Source of the DNA: CABZJG01 sp902512685
Lineage (GTDB): Bacteria; Pseudomonadota; Alphaproteobacteria; Rhodobacterales; Rhodobacteraceae
Assembly: GCA_051201605.1 (NCBI GenBank)
Contig: CP179201.1
Span: forward strand, 124,001 to 188,000
Direction of reading: 5' to 3'
DNA: 64,000 nucleotides
The position numbers and the translations under genes were made by a program. Shown here piece after piece: positions 16,228-25,484 of this stretch (within the stretch, counting starts at the first letter, position 1; each line of letters begins with the position of its first letter). The notes under the pieces are model-generated. The model was not told the origin of the DNA and searched no databases. It was given only the letters and a program-made list of their open reading frames with translations.

Positions 16228-18715
16228 TGACGGCAAAAAAACCTTGGGATTACGCGGCGCTCCCCGTTCGGGGAACGTAAAGCAGAGCTTTAGCCATGGC
16301 CGAACCAAAAGTGTTGTGGTGGAAACCAAACGCAAGCGCGTAGTGGTTCCCAAAGCTGGGGCGGCAAAGCCAGCGGGTTCTCAATCTTCGACGGCGGCAT
16401 CCAAGAAGCGGCCGGCAGGCATTTCAGACGCTGAAATGGATCGCCGTCTCAAAGCGGTGCAAGCTGCTAAGGCCCGTGAAACCGAAGAATTGGCCAACCG
16501 CGAAGCCCAAGATAAAGCGCGGGCAGAAGAACGCGAGCGCCGTCGGTCCGAGCAAGAGGAAAAAGAACGCGAGCAACGCGAAGCCGAAGAGCGTGCGCGG
16601 CAAAAATCCGAACAGGAAGAGCAAGAGCGCAAAGACGCAGAAGAAAAAGCCAAACAGGCTGCCGCTGCTGCTAAAGCGGCCGAAACAGCGCCGCCACCAA
16701 AGAAAGAGGGCGAGATTACGCGCCCAACTGCAAAACAGCCGCAAGCCCCCGCTTCACGCAAAAAAGAACGTGATAATGATCAAAACCGCCGCGGCAACAA
16801 AGGCCGCGATGATGGACGCCGCTCTGGTAAGCTGACGCTCACCCAAGCACTGTCTGGCGATGGCGGACGGCAAAAATCCATGGCGGCGATGAAGCGCAAG
16901 CAAGAACGCGCGCGTCAAAAGGCTATGGGCGCAGTGCAAGAACGCGAAAAAGTAGTGCGTGAAGTGCAATTGCCTGAGGCGATCTTGGTCTCGGAGCTTG
17001 CTAACCGCATGGCTGAACGGGTTGCAGAAGTTGTAAAATCACTGATGAATATGGGCATGATGGTTACCCAAAACCAAACCATTGATGCCGATACGGCCGA
17101 ATTGATTATTGAAGAGTTTGGTCACAAAGTTGTTCGGGTTTCAGACTCGGACGTGGAAGATGTGATCAACGAAATCCATGATGATGAAAAAGATCTCACA
17201 GCGCGACCACCCGTGATTACCATTATGGGTCATGTTGACCATGGTAAAACCTCGCTTCTTGATGCGATCCGAAATACCAAGGTTGTTACTGGCGAAGCTG
17301 GCGGTATCACCCAGCATATTGGTGCCTATCAGGTGACAACCGATGGCGGCGCGATTCTATCGTTTCTCGATACCCCAGGCCATGCGGCCTTTACATCGAT
17401 GCGTTCACGCGGTGCACAGGTGACTGATATTGTGGTTTTGGTGGTCGCTGCCGATGATGCGGTTATGCCGCAAACCATCGAAGCGATTAACCATGCAAAA
17501 GCTGCCGAAGTGCCAGTGATTGTTGCGATCAACAAAATTGACAAACCTGCAGCCAATCCGGACAAAGTGCGCACTGATTTGCTGCAGCATGAAATTATCG
17601 TCGAAAAGCTCTCTGGCGAAGTGCAAGATGTCGAGGTTTCAGCCATAAATGGTCAGGGACTGGATGAACTGCTTGAGGCCATTGCCCTTCAGGCCGAAAT
17701 TCTCGAACTTAAAGCCAATCCTGATCGCGCCGCTCAAGGCGCCGTTATCGAGGCCCAACTGGATGTCGGCCGTGGGCCAGTGGCCACGGTTTTGGTTCAA
17801 AATGGAACATTAAACCAAGGCGATATTTTTGTTGTTGGCGAGCAATGGGGTAAAGTTCGGGCGTTGATTAACGATAAGAGCGAGCGGATTAAAACCGCTG
17901 GTCCATCGGTTCCGGTAGAAGTGCTTGGACTGAACGGCACACCCGAAGCTGGTGATGTTCTAAACGTGGTGGACACCGAAGCACAGGCCCGTGAAATCGC
18001 TGATTACCGTGCAGATCTGGCCAAAGAAAAACGGGCAGCTGCCGGTGCAGCGACCACTTTGGAACAGTTGATGGCCAAAGCCAAAGAAGATGAGAATGTC
18101 TCGGAATTGCCCATATTGGTCAAAGCCGATGTTCAAGGCTCGGCCGAAGCCATTGTGCAAGCGATGGAAAAAATTGGCAATTCGGAAGTGCGCGTGCGCG
18201 TTCTGCATTCTGGCGTTGGGGCGATCACCGAAACAGATATTGGTCTGGCGGAAGCCTCGGGCGCGCCGGTTATGGGGTTTAATGTGCGGGCCAATGCTTC
18301 GGCACGTAATACGGCTAACCAGAAAAGTGTCGAGATTCGCTATTATTCTGTGATTTATGATCTGGTGGATGATGTAAAAGCGGCGGCCAGTGGTCTTTTA
18401 AGTGCGGAAATTCGCGAAACCTTTATCGGATACGCCAAGATCAAAGAAGTCTTCAAGGTCTCTGGCATTGGTAAAGTGGCCGGCTGTTTGGTCACCGAAG
18501 GCGTTGCGCGGCGCAGCGCCGGTGTGCGGCTTTTGCGCGATGATGTGGTGATCCATGAAGGCACGCTTAAAACCCTTAAGCGCTTCAAGGACGAAGTTCC
18601 CGAGGTGCAATCCGGTCAGGAATGCGGCATGGCCTTTGAAAATTACGATGATATCCGCGCTGACGATGTGATCGAAATTTTCGAGCGTCAAGAAGTCAAG
18701 CGGGTCCTCGACTAA
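16217..18715 (+). CDS. infB: translation initiation factor IF-2
   Basis: IF-2 is the GTPase that delivers initiator tRNA to the 30S subunit and promotes subunit joining. The 832-residue product starts with a small basic IF2-associated region, then a highly charged Glu/Arg/Lys/Ala coiled region (about residues 75-185). A conserved helical segment (about 245-320) precedes the G domain, with G1 GHVDHGKT at about residue 338, G3 DTPGH and G4 NKID. Domains II-IV end with RFKDEVPEVQSGQECGMAF. Length is typical for alphaproteobacteria. The start overlaps the YlxR gene. Two hairpins follow the stop. Confidence 0.95.
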   Translation: MSDSDGKKTLGLRGAPRSGNVKQSFSHGRTKSVVVETKRKRVVVPKAGAAKPAGSQSSTAASKKRPAGISDAEMDRRLKAVQAAKARETEELANREAQDKARAEERERRRSEQEEKEREQREAEERARQKSEQEEQERKDAEEKAKQAAAAAKAAETAPPPKKEGEITRPTAKQPQAPASRKKERDNDQNRRGNKGRDDGRRSGKLTLTQALSGDGGRQKSMAAMKRKQERARQKAMGAVQEREKVVREVQLPEAILVSELANRMAERVAEVVKSLMNMGMMVTQNQTIDADTAELIIEEFGHKVVRVSDSDVEDVINEIHDDEKDLTARPPVITIMGHVDHGKTSLLDAIRNTKVVTGEAGGITQHIGAYQVTTDGGAILSFLDTPGHAAFTSMRSRGAQVTDIVVLVVAADDAVMPQTIEAINHAKAAEVPVIVAINKIDKPAANPDKVRTDLLQHEIIVEKLSGEVQDVEVSAINGQGLDELLEAIALQAEILELKANPDRAAQGAVIEAQLDVGRGPVATVLVQNGTLNQGDIFVVGEQWGKVRALINDKSERIKTAGPSVPVEVLGLNGTPEAGDVLNVVDTEAQAREIADYRADLAKEKRAAAGAATTLEQLMAKAKEDENVSELPILVKADVQGSAEAIVQAMEKIGNSEVRVRVLHSGVGAITETDIGLAEASGAPVMGFNVRANASARNTANQKSVEIRYYSVIYDLVDDVKAAASGLLSAEIRETFIGYAKIKEVFKVSGIGKVAGCLVTEGVARRSAGVRLLRDDVVIHEGTLKTLKRFKDEVPEVQSGQECGMAFENYDDIRADDVIEIFERQEVKRVLD

Positions 18716-18766
18716 TCTAAATATCACCTTTAGATTTGGCCCCTTGCGCCCGCTGCGCTTGGGGCT
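18715..18766. terminator. two hairpins between convergent infB and mutT
   Basis: ATCTAAA (18715-18721) pairs with TTTAGAT (18729-18735) directly after the infB stop. Then GCCCC..GCGC pairs with GCGC..GGGGC (18739-18765) around CCGCT with a small internal loop. The second arm overlaps the mutT stop codon. T-tracts are short, so termination efficiency is uncertain; serving both convergent genes is plausible. Confidence 0.5.
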
Positions 18767-19163
18767 ATAGCCAATCTCTTAGGATCGGGATAAGCGGCAG
18801 ATCAGCTGCCGGCATTGGGTATTTTGATAAATCACGCGCCGCCACCCATTTAAGCGCTTGACCCTCTTTTGGCTGCACGATACCGGACCACTTACGACAG
18901 GCAAAAAGTGGCATAAGCAGATGAAAATCTTCATATTTGTGGCTGGCAAAAGTCAGTGGTGCAAGGCAGCTATCCCAGGTTTCGATCCCCAACTCTTCAT
19001 GTAACTCACGCACCAGCGCGGCCTCGGGGGTTTCGCCCTCTTCCACCTTGCCGCCCGGAAATTCCCAAAGACCGGCCATGGATTTGCCTTCGGGCCGTTG
19101 GGCAAGCAGGACCCGGCCGTCGCGATCAATCAAGGCAACGGCAGAAACGAGTATCATTTTCAT
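18765..19163 (-). CDS. mutT: 8-oxo-dGTP diphosphatase MutT (Nudix hydrolase)
   Basis: MutT hydrolyses oxidised dGTP and prevents A:T to C:G transversions. At 132 residues it is the standard single-domain size. The Nudix box spans about residues 38-60 in the form Gx5Ex7REx2EEx(G) with E44, R52, E53, E56 and E57. The start VSAVALIDRDGRVLLAQRPE and GLWEFPGGK are typical of MutT. Its ATG overlaps the argJ stop (4 nt), so it is the last gene of ppiC-argJ-mutT, a common order in Rhodobacterales as far as I recall. A second in-frame ATG two codons later is also possible. Confidence 0.9.
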   Translation of the reverse strand: MKMILVSAVALIDRDGRVLLAQRPEGKSMAGLWEFPGGKVEEGETPEAALVRELHEELGIETWDSCLAPLTFASHKYEDFHLLMPLFACRKWSGIVQPKEGQALKWVAARDLSKYPMPAADLPLIPILRDWL

Positions 19164-20392
19164 GAGCGGTAGTCTGCGTTTATAGTTATATATCCATGGG
19201 TTAGATCACAGGTCCAAACAGTGGCCTGACTAGACCCAAGCGCGAGATCAACAGAAATTACCACCTCTTGGTTCAGCATATAGCCTGCCCCCTGCTCTTC
19301 GCTATAGTCCGGTGATACCCAGCCGTTTTCTGCAACGGTGATGTCACCGAATTTAATGGTTAGCAAATCGCGCTCGGCTGCCGCGCCTGATTTGCCTATC
19401 GCCATCACGATACGGCCCCAATTTGGGTCTTCACCAGAAATCGCAGTTTTGACCAAAGGCGAGTTGGCAATGGCCATGGCATGAGTTTTGGCGTCCTGAT
19501 CGCTAAGCGCGCCGGTCACTCGAACTTCGACAAATTTACTGGCGCCTTCGCCGTCACGCACCACCTGATGGGCCAGATCAAGCATTAACGTGTGTAACCC
19601 ATCGCGAAACCCTCCGTGATTTGCAGTTATTTCCACCCCGCTTGCGCCGGTCGCAGCGATTAAAAGCGTATCAGAGGTTGAGGTGTCACTGTCTACTGTG
19701 ATTGCGTTAAAAGTGGTCTCATTCAACTCAGATACCAGCGCCTGCAGATCCGGCTGGGTGATTTTTGCATCGGTAAAAAGATACACCAGCATGGTTGCCA
19801 TATCTGGGGCGATCATTCCCGAGCCTTTGGCAATGCCGGTGATATTGACTGTTCCCTCAGAGGTTTGCACATTGCAATGCGCGCCTTTGGGAAAGGTATC
19901 AGTTGTCATTATCGCCTGCGCCGCGTCGGCAATTTTTTCGGCGTGCAAACCGGCCACTAAGGCCGGCAACTGGGCTGTGATTCGCCCATGGGGCAACGGT
20001 TCACCGATCACGCCAGTAGAGGATGAAAACACGCGATCCTCGGGAACGGAAAGCTCGGCAGCGACAGCGCAGATGATGGCCTCGACAGCCTCATCACCGC
20101 TTTTTCCTGTGAACGCGTTGGCATTTCCCGAATTCACAATGATAGCCGCCCCACTATCACAGGACGTATTGCCGATTTTACGTTGGCAATCAAGCACTGG
20201 CGCTGCGCGTGTGTTTGACTGGGTAAATACACCAGCAACAGCTGTGCCCACCGCCAGCTCGGTGAGCATGACATCATCACGGCCTTGGTATTTTACCCCA
20301 GCGGCGCTGCTGGCAAAGCGTACCCCGCCGACGGCTGGAAGCTTGGGAAATACCTTGGGCGCCAGCGGCGACCATGTCTCACCCGCCGCCAT
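19160..20392 (-). CDS. argJ: bifunctional ornithine acetyltransferase / N-acetylglutamate synthase
   Basis: ArgJ recycles the acetyl group from N-acetylornithine to glutamate in arginine synthesis. The 410-residue precursor is cleaved autocatalytically before a Thr into two chains; the site is visible in KGSGMIAPDMATMLVYLFTD (Thr of MATML, roughly residue 190). Other motifs are VFTQSNTRAAPVLDC, NSGNANAFTG, TVDSDTSTSDT and GEDPNWGRIVMAIGKSG. Two starts are possible: GTG at 20395 and ATG at 20392. I prefer the ATG, which shares one base with the previous stop codon (TGATG coupling). The gene sits between the isomerase and mutT. Confidence 0.93.
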   Translation of the reverse strand: MAAGETWSPLAPKVFPKLPAVGGVRFASSAAGVKYQGRDDVMLTELAVGTAVAGVFTQSNTRAAPVLDCQRKIGNTSCDSGAAIIVNSGNANAFTGKSGDEAVEAIICAVAAELSVPEDRVFSSSTGVIGEPLPHGRITAQLPALVAGLHAEKIADAAQAIMTTDTFPKGAHCNVQTSEGTVNITGIAKGSGMIAPDMATMLVYLFTDAKITQPDLQALVSELNETTFNAITVDSDTSTSDTLLIAATGASGVEITANHGGFRDGLHTLMLDLAHQVVRDGEGASKFVEVRVTGALSDQDAKTHAMAIANSPLVKTAISGEDPNWGRIVMAIGKSGAAAERDLLTIKFGDITVAENGWVSPDYSEEQGAGYMLNQEVVISVDLALGSSQATVWTCDLTHGYITINADYRS

Positions 20393-21240
20393 CACTCAGA
20401 CATCAACTCTGATTGTGAGATCACATCAATACCGATGTTTTCAATCGGTGTCAGGCTGATCGTGGCCTGTTGGCGCAGCTCGTCGATCCGGCGTTCAATT
20501 GCCGAACGCTGCAGCTCGGCAATAATTTCACCGCGCACCTCATCAAGCGCAGGGGCGGAAATTGCGCGTGTATCGTTCAATTTTATAACATGCCAGCCAA
20601 AATCGGTTTTGACCGGGCTGGATATGGCCCCTTTTTCCATCGCCACCACGGCCGCCTCAAAAGGAGGAACCATCATCCCAAGGCCAAACCAACCAAGCGC
20701 GCCGCCACTTGGCCCCGACGGGCCGGTTGAAAACTCTTTGGCCAATTCGACAAAATCAGCGCCTGCCTGCAGTTTATCGATTAAATTAACGGCGGCCTCT
20801 TCGGTTTCCACCAAAATATGCGCGGCGTCATATTCGGCGCCCATGTCGGCATCTGCGTAACGTGAGTCATAGGCAGCCGCAATATCGTCTTCGCCAATGG
20901 CCTGTGCAGACAGCTCTTCAACCGCTTGCGAGGCCTTCATTAGGCGGCGGTCATTTTCAAGGGTTAGCCGAATTTCGCGGTTATCTGTTTCTCCGATCAG
21001 ATCGGCCAAAAGGGTTTGTTGAATAAGCTGTTCCAAAACGCCATCGAAAAGCTGTTCATTTGGCAGGTTTCTATATTGCTCTGGCAGGCTTTCGCGCACC
21101 AAAATCATATGCCCAACAGTAATTTCTGTGCCGTTGACCGACGCTACCACGGTATCGGCCGAAGGCTCGGCCTGTACAGCAGACGCGGTCACTGCACTAA
21201 GAATGATGGCTGCAAAGATTGAATTTCTTCGGTTTGTCAC
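20392..21240 (-). CDS. periplasmic peptidylprolyl isomerase, parvulin type
   Basis: A 282-residue PpiC/SurA-like foldase. The signal peptide is MTNRRNSIFAAIILSAVTAS with cleavage near AVQA. A helical N-terminal chaperone region (about 30-130) is followed by the parvulin domain (about 137-230): AAHILVETEEAAVNLI, FVELAKEFSTGPSGPSGG, LGWFGLGMMVPPFEAAV and TDFGWHVIKLND. It acts in the periplasm on folding of outer-membrane or secreted proteins. It is divergent from secA, which makes a secretion-themed pair. The terminal codons couple to argJ. Confidence 0.88.
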   Translation of the reverse strand: MTNRRNSIFAAIILSAVTASAVQAEPSADTVVASVNGTEITVGHMILVRESLPEQYRNLPNEQLFDGVLEQLIQQTLLADLIGETDNREIRLTLENDRRLMKASQAVEELSAQAIGEDDIAAAYDSRYADADMGAEYDAAHILVETEEAAVNLIDKLQAGADFVELAKEFSTGPSGPSGGALGWFGLGMMVPPFEAAVVAMEKGAISSPVKTDFGWHVIKLNDTRAISAPALDEVRGEIIAELQRSAIERRIDELRQQATISLTPIENIGIDVISQSELMSE

Positions 21241-21282
21241 GGTATTTCCCCTTTAATTACTGGTCTTGCTTGGTCGCTGGCG

Positions 21283-21311
21283 TTGACACTGTCGTACCAG
21301 CCGCTTACATC
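21283..21311 (+). promoter_or_regulatory. candidate promoter of secA
   Basis: TTGACA (21283-21288), a 17-nt spacer and TACATC (21306-21311). The -35 box is perfect and the -10 box is weak but of alphaproteobacterial style. It leaves a leader of about 95 nt before the secA ATG. The region 21241-21414 holds no gene. Confidence 0.45.
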
Positions 21312-21414
21312 GCTAAAGGCATCTGCAGTGCCATGCTATAACACCTATTGGCAGAGCGCGCGTAGGGCAAGACCAGGTTGCAATTTGTTGCACCATTTTA
21401 AAGATGGAGAGATC

Positions 21415-24105
21415 ATGCTGGGGTTTGGTAAAATCGCCCAAAAGGTGTTTGGAACACCAAACGACCGGAAAATCAAATCCGCCTTGCCTGTGGTCGAAAC
21501 CATCAATGGATTGGAAGCCAAGTTTGAAGCGCTTTCAGATCAGCAACTGATCGAAAAGACAGAAGAATTTCGCGAAAGATTTGCTAAGGGCGAAGAGTTG
21601 GATTCTCTGCTGCCCGAGGCTTTTGCCAATTGCCGCGAAGCCGCCAAACGGGCTTTGGGTTTGCGGGCATTTGATGTTCAGCTGATCGGCGGCATGTTCC
21701 TGCATCAGGGCAATATCTCGGAAATGAAAACTGGCGAAGGCAAAACCCTTGTTGCTACCTTTCCAGCCTATCTGAACGCGCTTACCGGCAAGGGTGTGCA
21801 CATCGTCACCGTGAACGATTATCTGGCCAAACGCGATAGCGAATGGATGTCTAAAGTGTACGGCGCTCTTGGTTTGACAACAGGTGTTGTTTTTCCCGGT
21901 CAGGACGAGGTGGATAAGCAAAAATCCTATTCCTGTGATGTGACCTATGCGACCAATAACGAGTTGGGCTTTGACTACCTGCGCGACAATATGAAAACCG
22001 ATCTGTCGCAAATGTATCAAAAGCACCATTACTTTGCCATTGTGGACGAAGTTGACAGTATTTTGATCGACGAAGCGCGCACCCCGTTGATTATCTCGGG
22101 ACCGGCCCAGGATCGATCAGAGCTTTATATTGAAATCAACAAAGTGATCCCAGATCTGCAGGATGAGCATTACACACTGGATGAAAAAACCCGAAATACA
22201 AATTTTACCGACGAAGGTAACGATTTTCTGGAAGCCACGCTGCGCGCACGCGGGATCCTGCCCGAAGATCAGTCGCTTTATGACCCTGAAAGCACGACCA
22301 TTGTCCACCACATAAATCAGGGCCTCAGCGCTCATAAACTCTTTAACCGGGACAAAGAATATATTGTTCGGGATAATGAAGTTGTTCTGATTGATGAATT
22401 TACAGGCCGGATGATGGCCGGCCGCAGGTTGTCCGATGGGCTGCATCAAGCGATCGAGGCCAAAGAAGGCTGTGCGATTCAACCCGAAAACGTCACCTTG
22501 GCCAGTGTGACCTTTCAGAACTATTTCCGGCTTTACGATAAATTGGCAGGCATGACCGGCACCGCGGCCACCGAGGCGGATGAGTTTTCTGAAATTTACA
22601 AGCTTGGGGTGGTCGAGGTTCCAACCAATCAAAACGTTGCGCGGATTGATGAAGATGATCAGGTCTATCGCACGGCAGAAGAAAAATATACCGCTATTGT
22701 CTCGGAAATAAAAACTGCAAATGGCAAAGGCCAGCCGGTTCTTGTTGGCACCACTTCGATTGATAAATCCGAAGCGCTGTCGCAAATGCTAACCAAGGCC
22801 AAGATCACGCATAATGTTCTTAACGCGCGGCAGCACGAACAAGAAGCCCAGATCGTTGGCGATGCGGGAAAACTGAATGCGGTGACCATCGCCACAAATA
22901 TGGCGGGTCGGGGCACAGATATTCAACTTGGCGGCAATGTCGAAATGAAAGTCCACGCTGCGCTTGCCGCTGAACCGGAGGCTAACCCCGAAGAGTTGAG
23001 GGCAAAAATTGAAGCCGAGCATGCGGGCGAAAAAGAGCAGGTGCTTGCAGCTGGCGGGCTTTATGTGCTGGCCACCGAGCGCCATGAAAGCCGGCGGATC
23101 GATAACCAGCTGCGTGGCCGGTCTGGACGTCAGGGTGATCCCGGACGTTCGTCATTTTTTCTCAGCTTAGAAGATGATCTGATGCGGATTTTTGGATCCG
23201 AGCGTTTGGATAAAGTGCTTTCAACGCTGGGTATGAAAGACGGTGAAGCCATTGTGCACCCTTGGGTCAACAAATCACTGGCGCGTGCTCAGGCGAAAGT
23301 CGAAGGGCGCAACTTTGACATTCGTAAGCAGTTGTTAAAATTTGACGATGTGATGAATGATCAGCGTAAAGCTATTTTTGGCCAGCGTTTGGATATTCTT
23401 GAAGCGGATGATCTGGCTGATGTGGTTCAGGATATGCGCCATGACATCATTGATGATCTGGTCACCACGCATATGCCGCCCAAATCCTATGCCGATCAAT
23501 GGGATGCAGAGGGGCTTTACGCGTCGGTTCTCGAACATCTAAACGTGGATGTGCCAGTGGTTGAGTGGGCCGATGAAGAAGGCACAGATGACGAAACCAT
23601 ACGCGAAAAACTGGAAAATGCCGCCGATCAGATGATGGCAGAAAAAGCTGTTGCATTTGGCCCAGATACCATGCGTCAGGTGGAAAAACAGATATTGTTG
23701 CAAACCATTGACCGCAAATGGCGCGAACATCTGATCACATTGGAACATCTGCGCAGTGTTGTTGGATTTCGCGGCTATGCCCAGCGCGATCCATTGAATG
23801 AATACAAATCAGAAGCCTTTCAATTGTTTGAGGCATTGCTGGATGGGTTGCGGGTTGATGTGACCAAGCAACTGTCACAAGTGCGCCCCATGAGTGAAGA
23901 TGAGCAGCGCGCGATGATGCAGCAGATGGTTGCGCAGCAACAACAGGCCGCCCAGCACTCGCAAGCTGCGAGCCAAACAAATGCCAAAGCCGGCGCGTCT
24001 GAGTTTGATGAAAACGACCGCGCCACTTGGGGCAACCCCGGGCGCAATGATCCCTGTCCCTGTGGATCGGGCAAAAAATTCAAACACTGTCACGGGCGGC
24101 TGTAA
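21415..24105 (+). CDS. secA: protein translocase ATPase SecA
   Basis: SecA is the motor that pushes preproteins through SecYEG. At 896 residues it is complete: NBD1 with Walker A MKTGEGKT and DEVDSILIDEARTPL, the preprotein crosslinking domain, NBD2 with NMAGRGTDIQLGGNVEMKV and GRSGRQGDPGRSSFFLSLED, the helical scaffold (VEKQILLQTIDRKWREHL), and a flexible linker. The C-terminal zinc-binding SEC-C motif CPCGSGKKFKHCHG binds SecB and phospholipids. The frame is open for 132 nt upstream, but MLGFGKIAQKVFGTPNDRK is the family start and GGAGAG lies just before it. Downstream hairpins separate it from glyA. Confidence 0.96.
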   Translation: MLGFGKIAQKVFGTPNDRKIKSALPVVETINGLEAKFEALSDQQLIEKTEEFRERFAKGEELDSLLPEAFANCREAAKRALGLRAFDVQLIGGMFLHQGNISEMKTGEGKTLVATFPAYLNALTGKGVHIVTVNDYLAKRDSEWMSKVYGALGLTTGVVFPGQDEVDKQKSYSCDVTYATNNELGFDYLRDNMKTDLSQMYQKHHYFAIVDEVDSILIDEARTPLIISGPAQDRSELYIEINKVIPDLQDEHYTLDEKTRNTNFTDEGNDFLEATLRARGILPEDQSLYDPESTTIVHHINQGLSAHKLFNRDKEYIVRDNEVVLIDEFTGRMMAGRRLSDGLHQAIEAKEGCAIQPENVTLASVTFQNYFRLYDKLAGMTGTAATEADEFSEIYKLGVVEVPTNQNVARIDEDDQVYRTAEEKYTAIVSEIKTANGKGQPVLVGTTSIDKSEALSQMLTKAKITHNVLNARQHEQEAQIVGDAGKLNAVTIATNMAGRGTDIQLGGNVEMKVHAALAAEPEANPEELRAKIEAEHAGEKEQVLAAGGLYVLATERHESRRIDNQLRGRSGRQGDPGRSSFFLSLEDDLMRIFGSERLDKVLSTLGMKDGEAIVHPWVNKSLARAQAKVEGRNFDIRKQLLKFDDVMNDQRKAIFGQRLDILEADDLADVVQDMRHDIIDDLVTTHMPPKSYADQWDAEGLYASVLEHLNVDVPVVEWADEEGTDDETIREKLENAADQMMAEKAVAFGPDTMRQVEKQILLQTIDRKWREHLITLEHLRSVVGFRGYAQRDPLNEYKSEAFQLFEALLDGLRVDVTKQLSQVRPMSEDEQRAMMQQMVAQQQQAAQHSQAASQTNAKAGASEFDENDRATWGNPGRNDPCPCGSGKKFKHCHGRL

Positions 24106-24126
24106 GCTTAACAGCCGCGCCGCACT

Positions 24127-24158
24127 GGGCCAAACCCGCTAGGGTTTCGCCCAATTTT
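24127..24158 (+). terminator. secA terminator hairpin
   Basis: GGGC (24127-24130) and AAACCC (24132-24137), loop GCTA, GGGTTT (24142-24147) and GCCC (24149-24152), followed by AATTTT. The two stem parts are separated by a C/C mismatch. A second hairpin, GCGGCTGT/ACAGCCGC (24096-24118), overlaps the secA stop codon. glyA converges here and may use the same structure. Confidence 0.6.
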
Positions 24159-25453
24159 CACAAATCCGGGTAGAGCGGGAATTTTTGGCACATGGCTTCG
24201 ACCTGTGCTTTGACCTTTGCCTCGACGTTGCCATTTCCGTCCTCGCCGTTTTGGGCCAACCCGTCGACCACCTCGGTGATCCAGTCGGCGATCTGGCGGA
24301 ACTCAGGTTCGCCAAAGCCGCGGGTGGTGCCGGCGGGCGAGCCAAGGCGAATGCCCGATGTGACCATCGGCTTTTCGGGATCAAACGGCACCCCGTTTTT
24401 ATTGCAGGTAATATGCGCCCGTCCCAGCGCCTTTTCGGTGGCGTTGCCCTTGACCCCTTTGGGCCGCAGATCGACCAGAACCACATGGGTGTCGGTGCCA
24501 TGGGTGACCGTATCCAGCCCGCCTTTGATCAGCTGATCCGACAGCGCTTTGGCATTGGTAATCACCTGCTGGATATAGGTTTTAAACTCGGGGCGCAGCG
24601 CCTCGCCAAAGGCCACGGCCTTGGCTGCGATCACATGCATCAGCGGGCCGCCCTGAATGCCGGGAAAAATCGCCGAGTTGAATTTCTTGGCCAGCGCTTC
24701 GTCATTGGTCAGGATCATTCCGCCGCGCGGGCCGCGCAATGTTTTATGGGTGGTGGTGGTGGCCACATGGGCATGGGGGAAGGGCGAGGGATGCTCGCCG
24801 GCGGCCACGAGCCCGGCAAAATGCGCCATATCCACATGCAGATAGGCGCCGACAGTATCCGCGATCTCGCGCATGCGGGCAAAATCAATCTGCCGCGGCA
24901 CCGCAGAGCCGCCGGCAATGATCAGCTTGGGCTTATGTTCGACGGCCAGCGCGGCCACTTCATCATAATCAATCAGGTTATCCTGTTTGCGCACGCCGTA
25001 TTGCACCGCGTTGAACCATTTGCCTGACTGGTTCGGCCGCGCCCCATGGGTCAGATGGCCGCCCGCATCCAGCGACATGCCCAAAATGGTATCGCCCGGT
25101 TGCAGCAGCGCCTGAAACACGCCTTGGTTCGCCTGCGAGCCCGAGTTCGGCTGCACATTGGCAAAGCTACACTCAAACAGCGCACAGGCCCGCGAGATGG
25201 CCAGATCCTCGGCAATATCAACAAATTGGCAGCCGCCATAATAGCGCCGGCCGGAATAGCCTTCGGCGTATTTATTGGTCATCACGCTGCCCTGGGCTTC
25301 CAGCACCGCCGCCGAGACGATGTTTTCCGAGGCAATCAGCTCGATCTCGTCGCGCTGGCGGCCCAGCTCGGCCCCGATGGCGGCAAATATCTCAGGATCA
25401 CGCTCGCCAAGCGCCTGCGTGAAAAACCCGTCTGTCCCTAAACTAGCTGTCAT
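24158..25453 (-). CDS. glyA: serine hydroxymethyltransferase
   Basis: GlyA interconverts serine and glycine with tetrahydrofolate; in the serine cycle it fixes methylene-THF onto glycine. The 431-residue PLP enzyme shows EIELIASENIVS, NKYAEGYSGRRYYGG, NVQPNSGSQANQGV, DMAHFAGLVAAGEHPSP and the PLP lysine in ATTTTHKTLRGPRGG. ATG 25453 gives the family start MTASLGTDGFF; the frame is open 48 nt further, into ppc. It is the last gene of the minus-strand serine-cycle operon, 31 nt after ppc. Base composition is clearly higher than ppc (about 62-67% GC in sampled lines against 43-52%), which may reflect expression level or a different origin. Confidence 0.94.
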   Translation of the reverse strand: MTASLGTDGFFTQALGERDPEIFAAIGAELGRQRDEIELIASENIVSAAVLEAQGSVMTNKYAEGYSGRRYYGGCQFVDIAEDLAISRACALFECSFANVQPNSGSQANQGVFQALLQPGDTILGMSLDAGGHLTHGARPNQSGKWFNAVQYGVRKQDNLIDYDEVAALAVEHKPKLIIAGGSAVPRQIDFARMREIADTVGAYLHVDMAHFAGLVAAGEHPSPFPHAHVATTTTHKTLRGPRGGMILTNDEALAKKFNSAIFPGIQGGPLMHVIAAKAVAFGEALRPEFKTYIQQVITNAKALSDQLIKGGLDTVTHGTDTHVVLVDLRPKGVKGNATEKALGRAHITCNKNGVPFDPEKPMVTSGIRLGSPAGTTRGFGEPEFRQIADWITEVVDGLAQNGEDGNGNVEAKVKAQVEAMCQKFPLYPDL

Positions 25454-25484
25454 CTCATCGTCTCCATTTTTTGGTTTGGGGCGG

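Noticed and set aside
16381..16761. Cys/Ser/Ala-rich and Leu/Phe-rich frames opposite infB
   Set aside because: They arise from the repetitive Glu/Arg/Lys codons of the IF-2 charged region.
19683..20459. 258-codon plus-strand frame opposite argJ
   Set aside because: Mirror of strongly conserved argJ coding; no recognisable protein features.
21283..21414. 44-codon extension of secA
   Set aside because: It runs through the promoter; SecA begins MLGFGKIAQKVF with its own ribosome site.
24185..25027. 280-codon plus-strand frame opposite glyA
   Set aside because: Antisense frame in GC-rich coding DNA; His/Gly-rich composition without any domain, while the glyA frame is certain.
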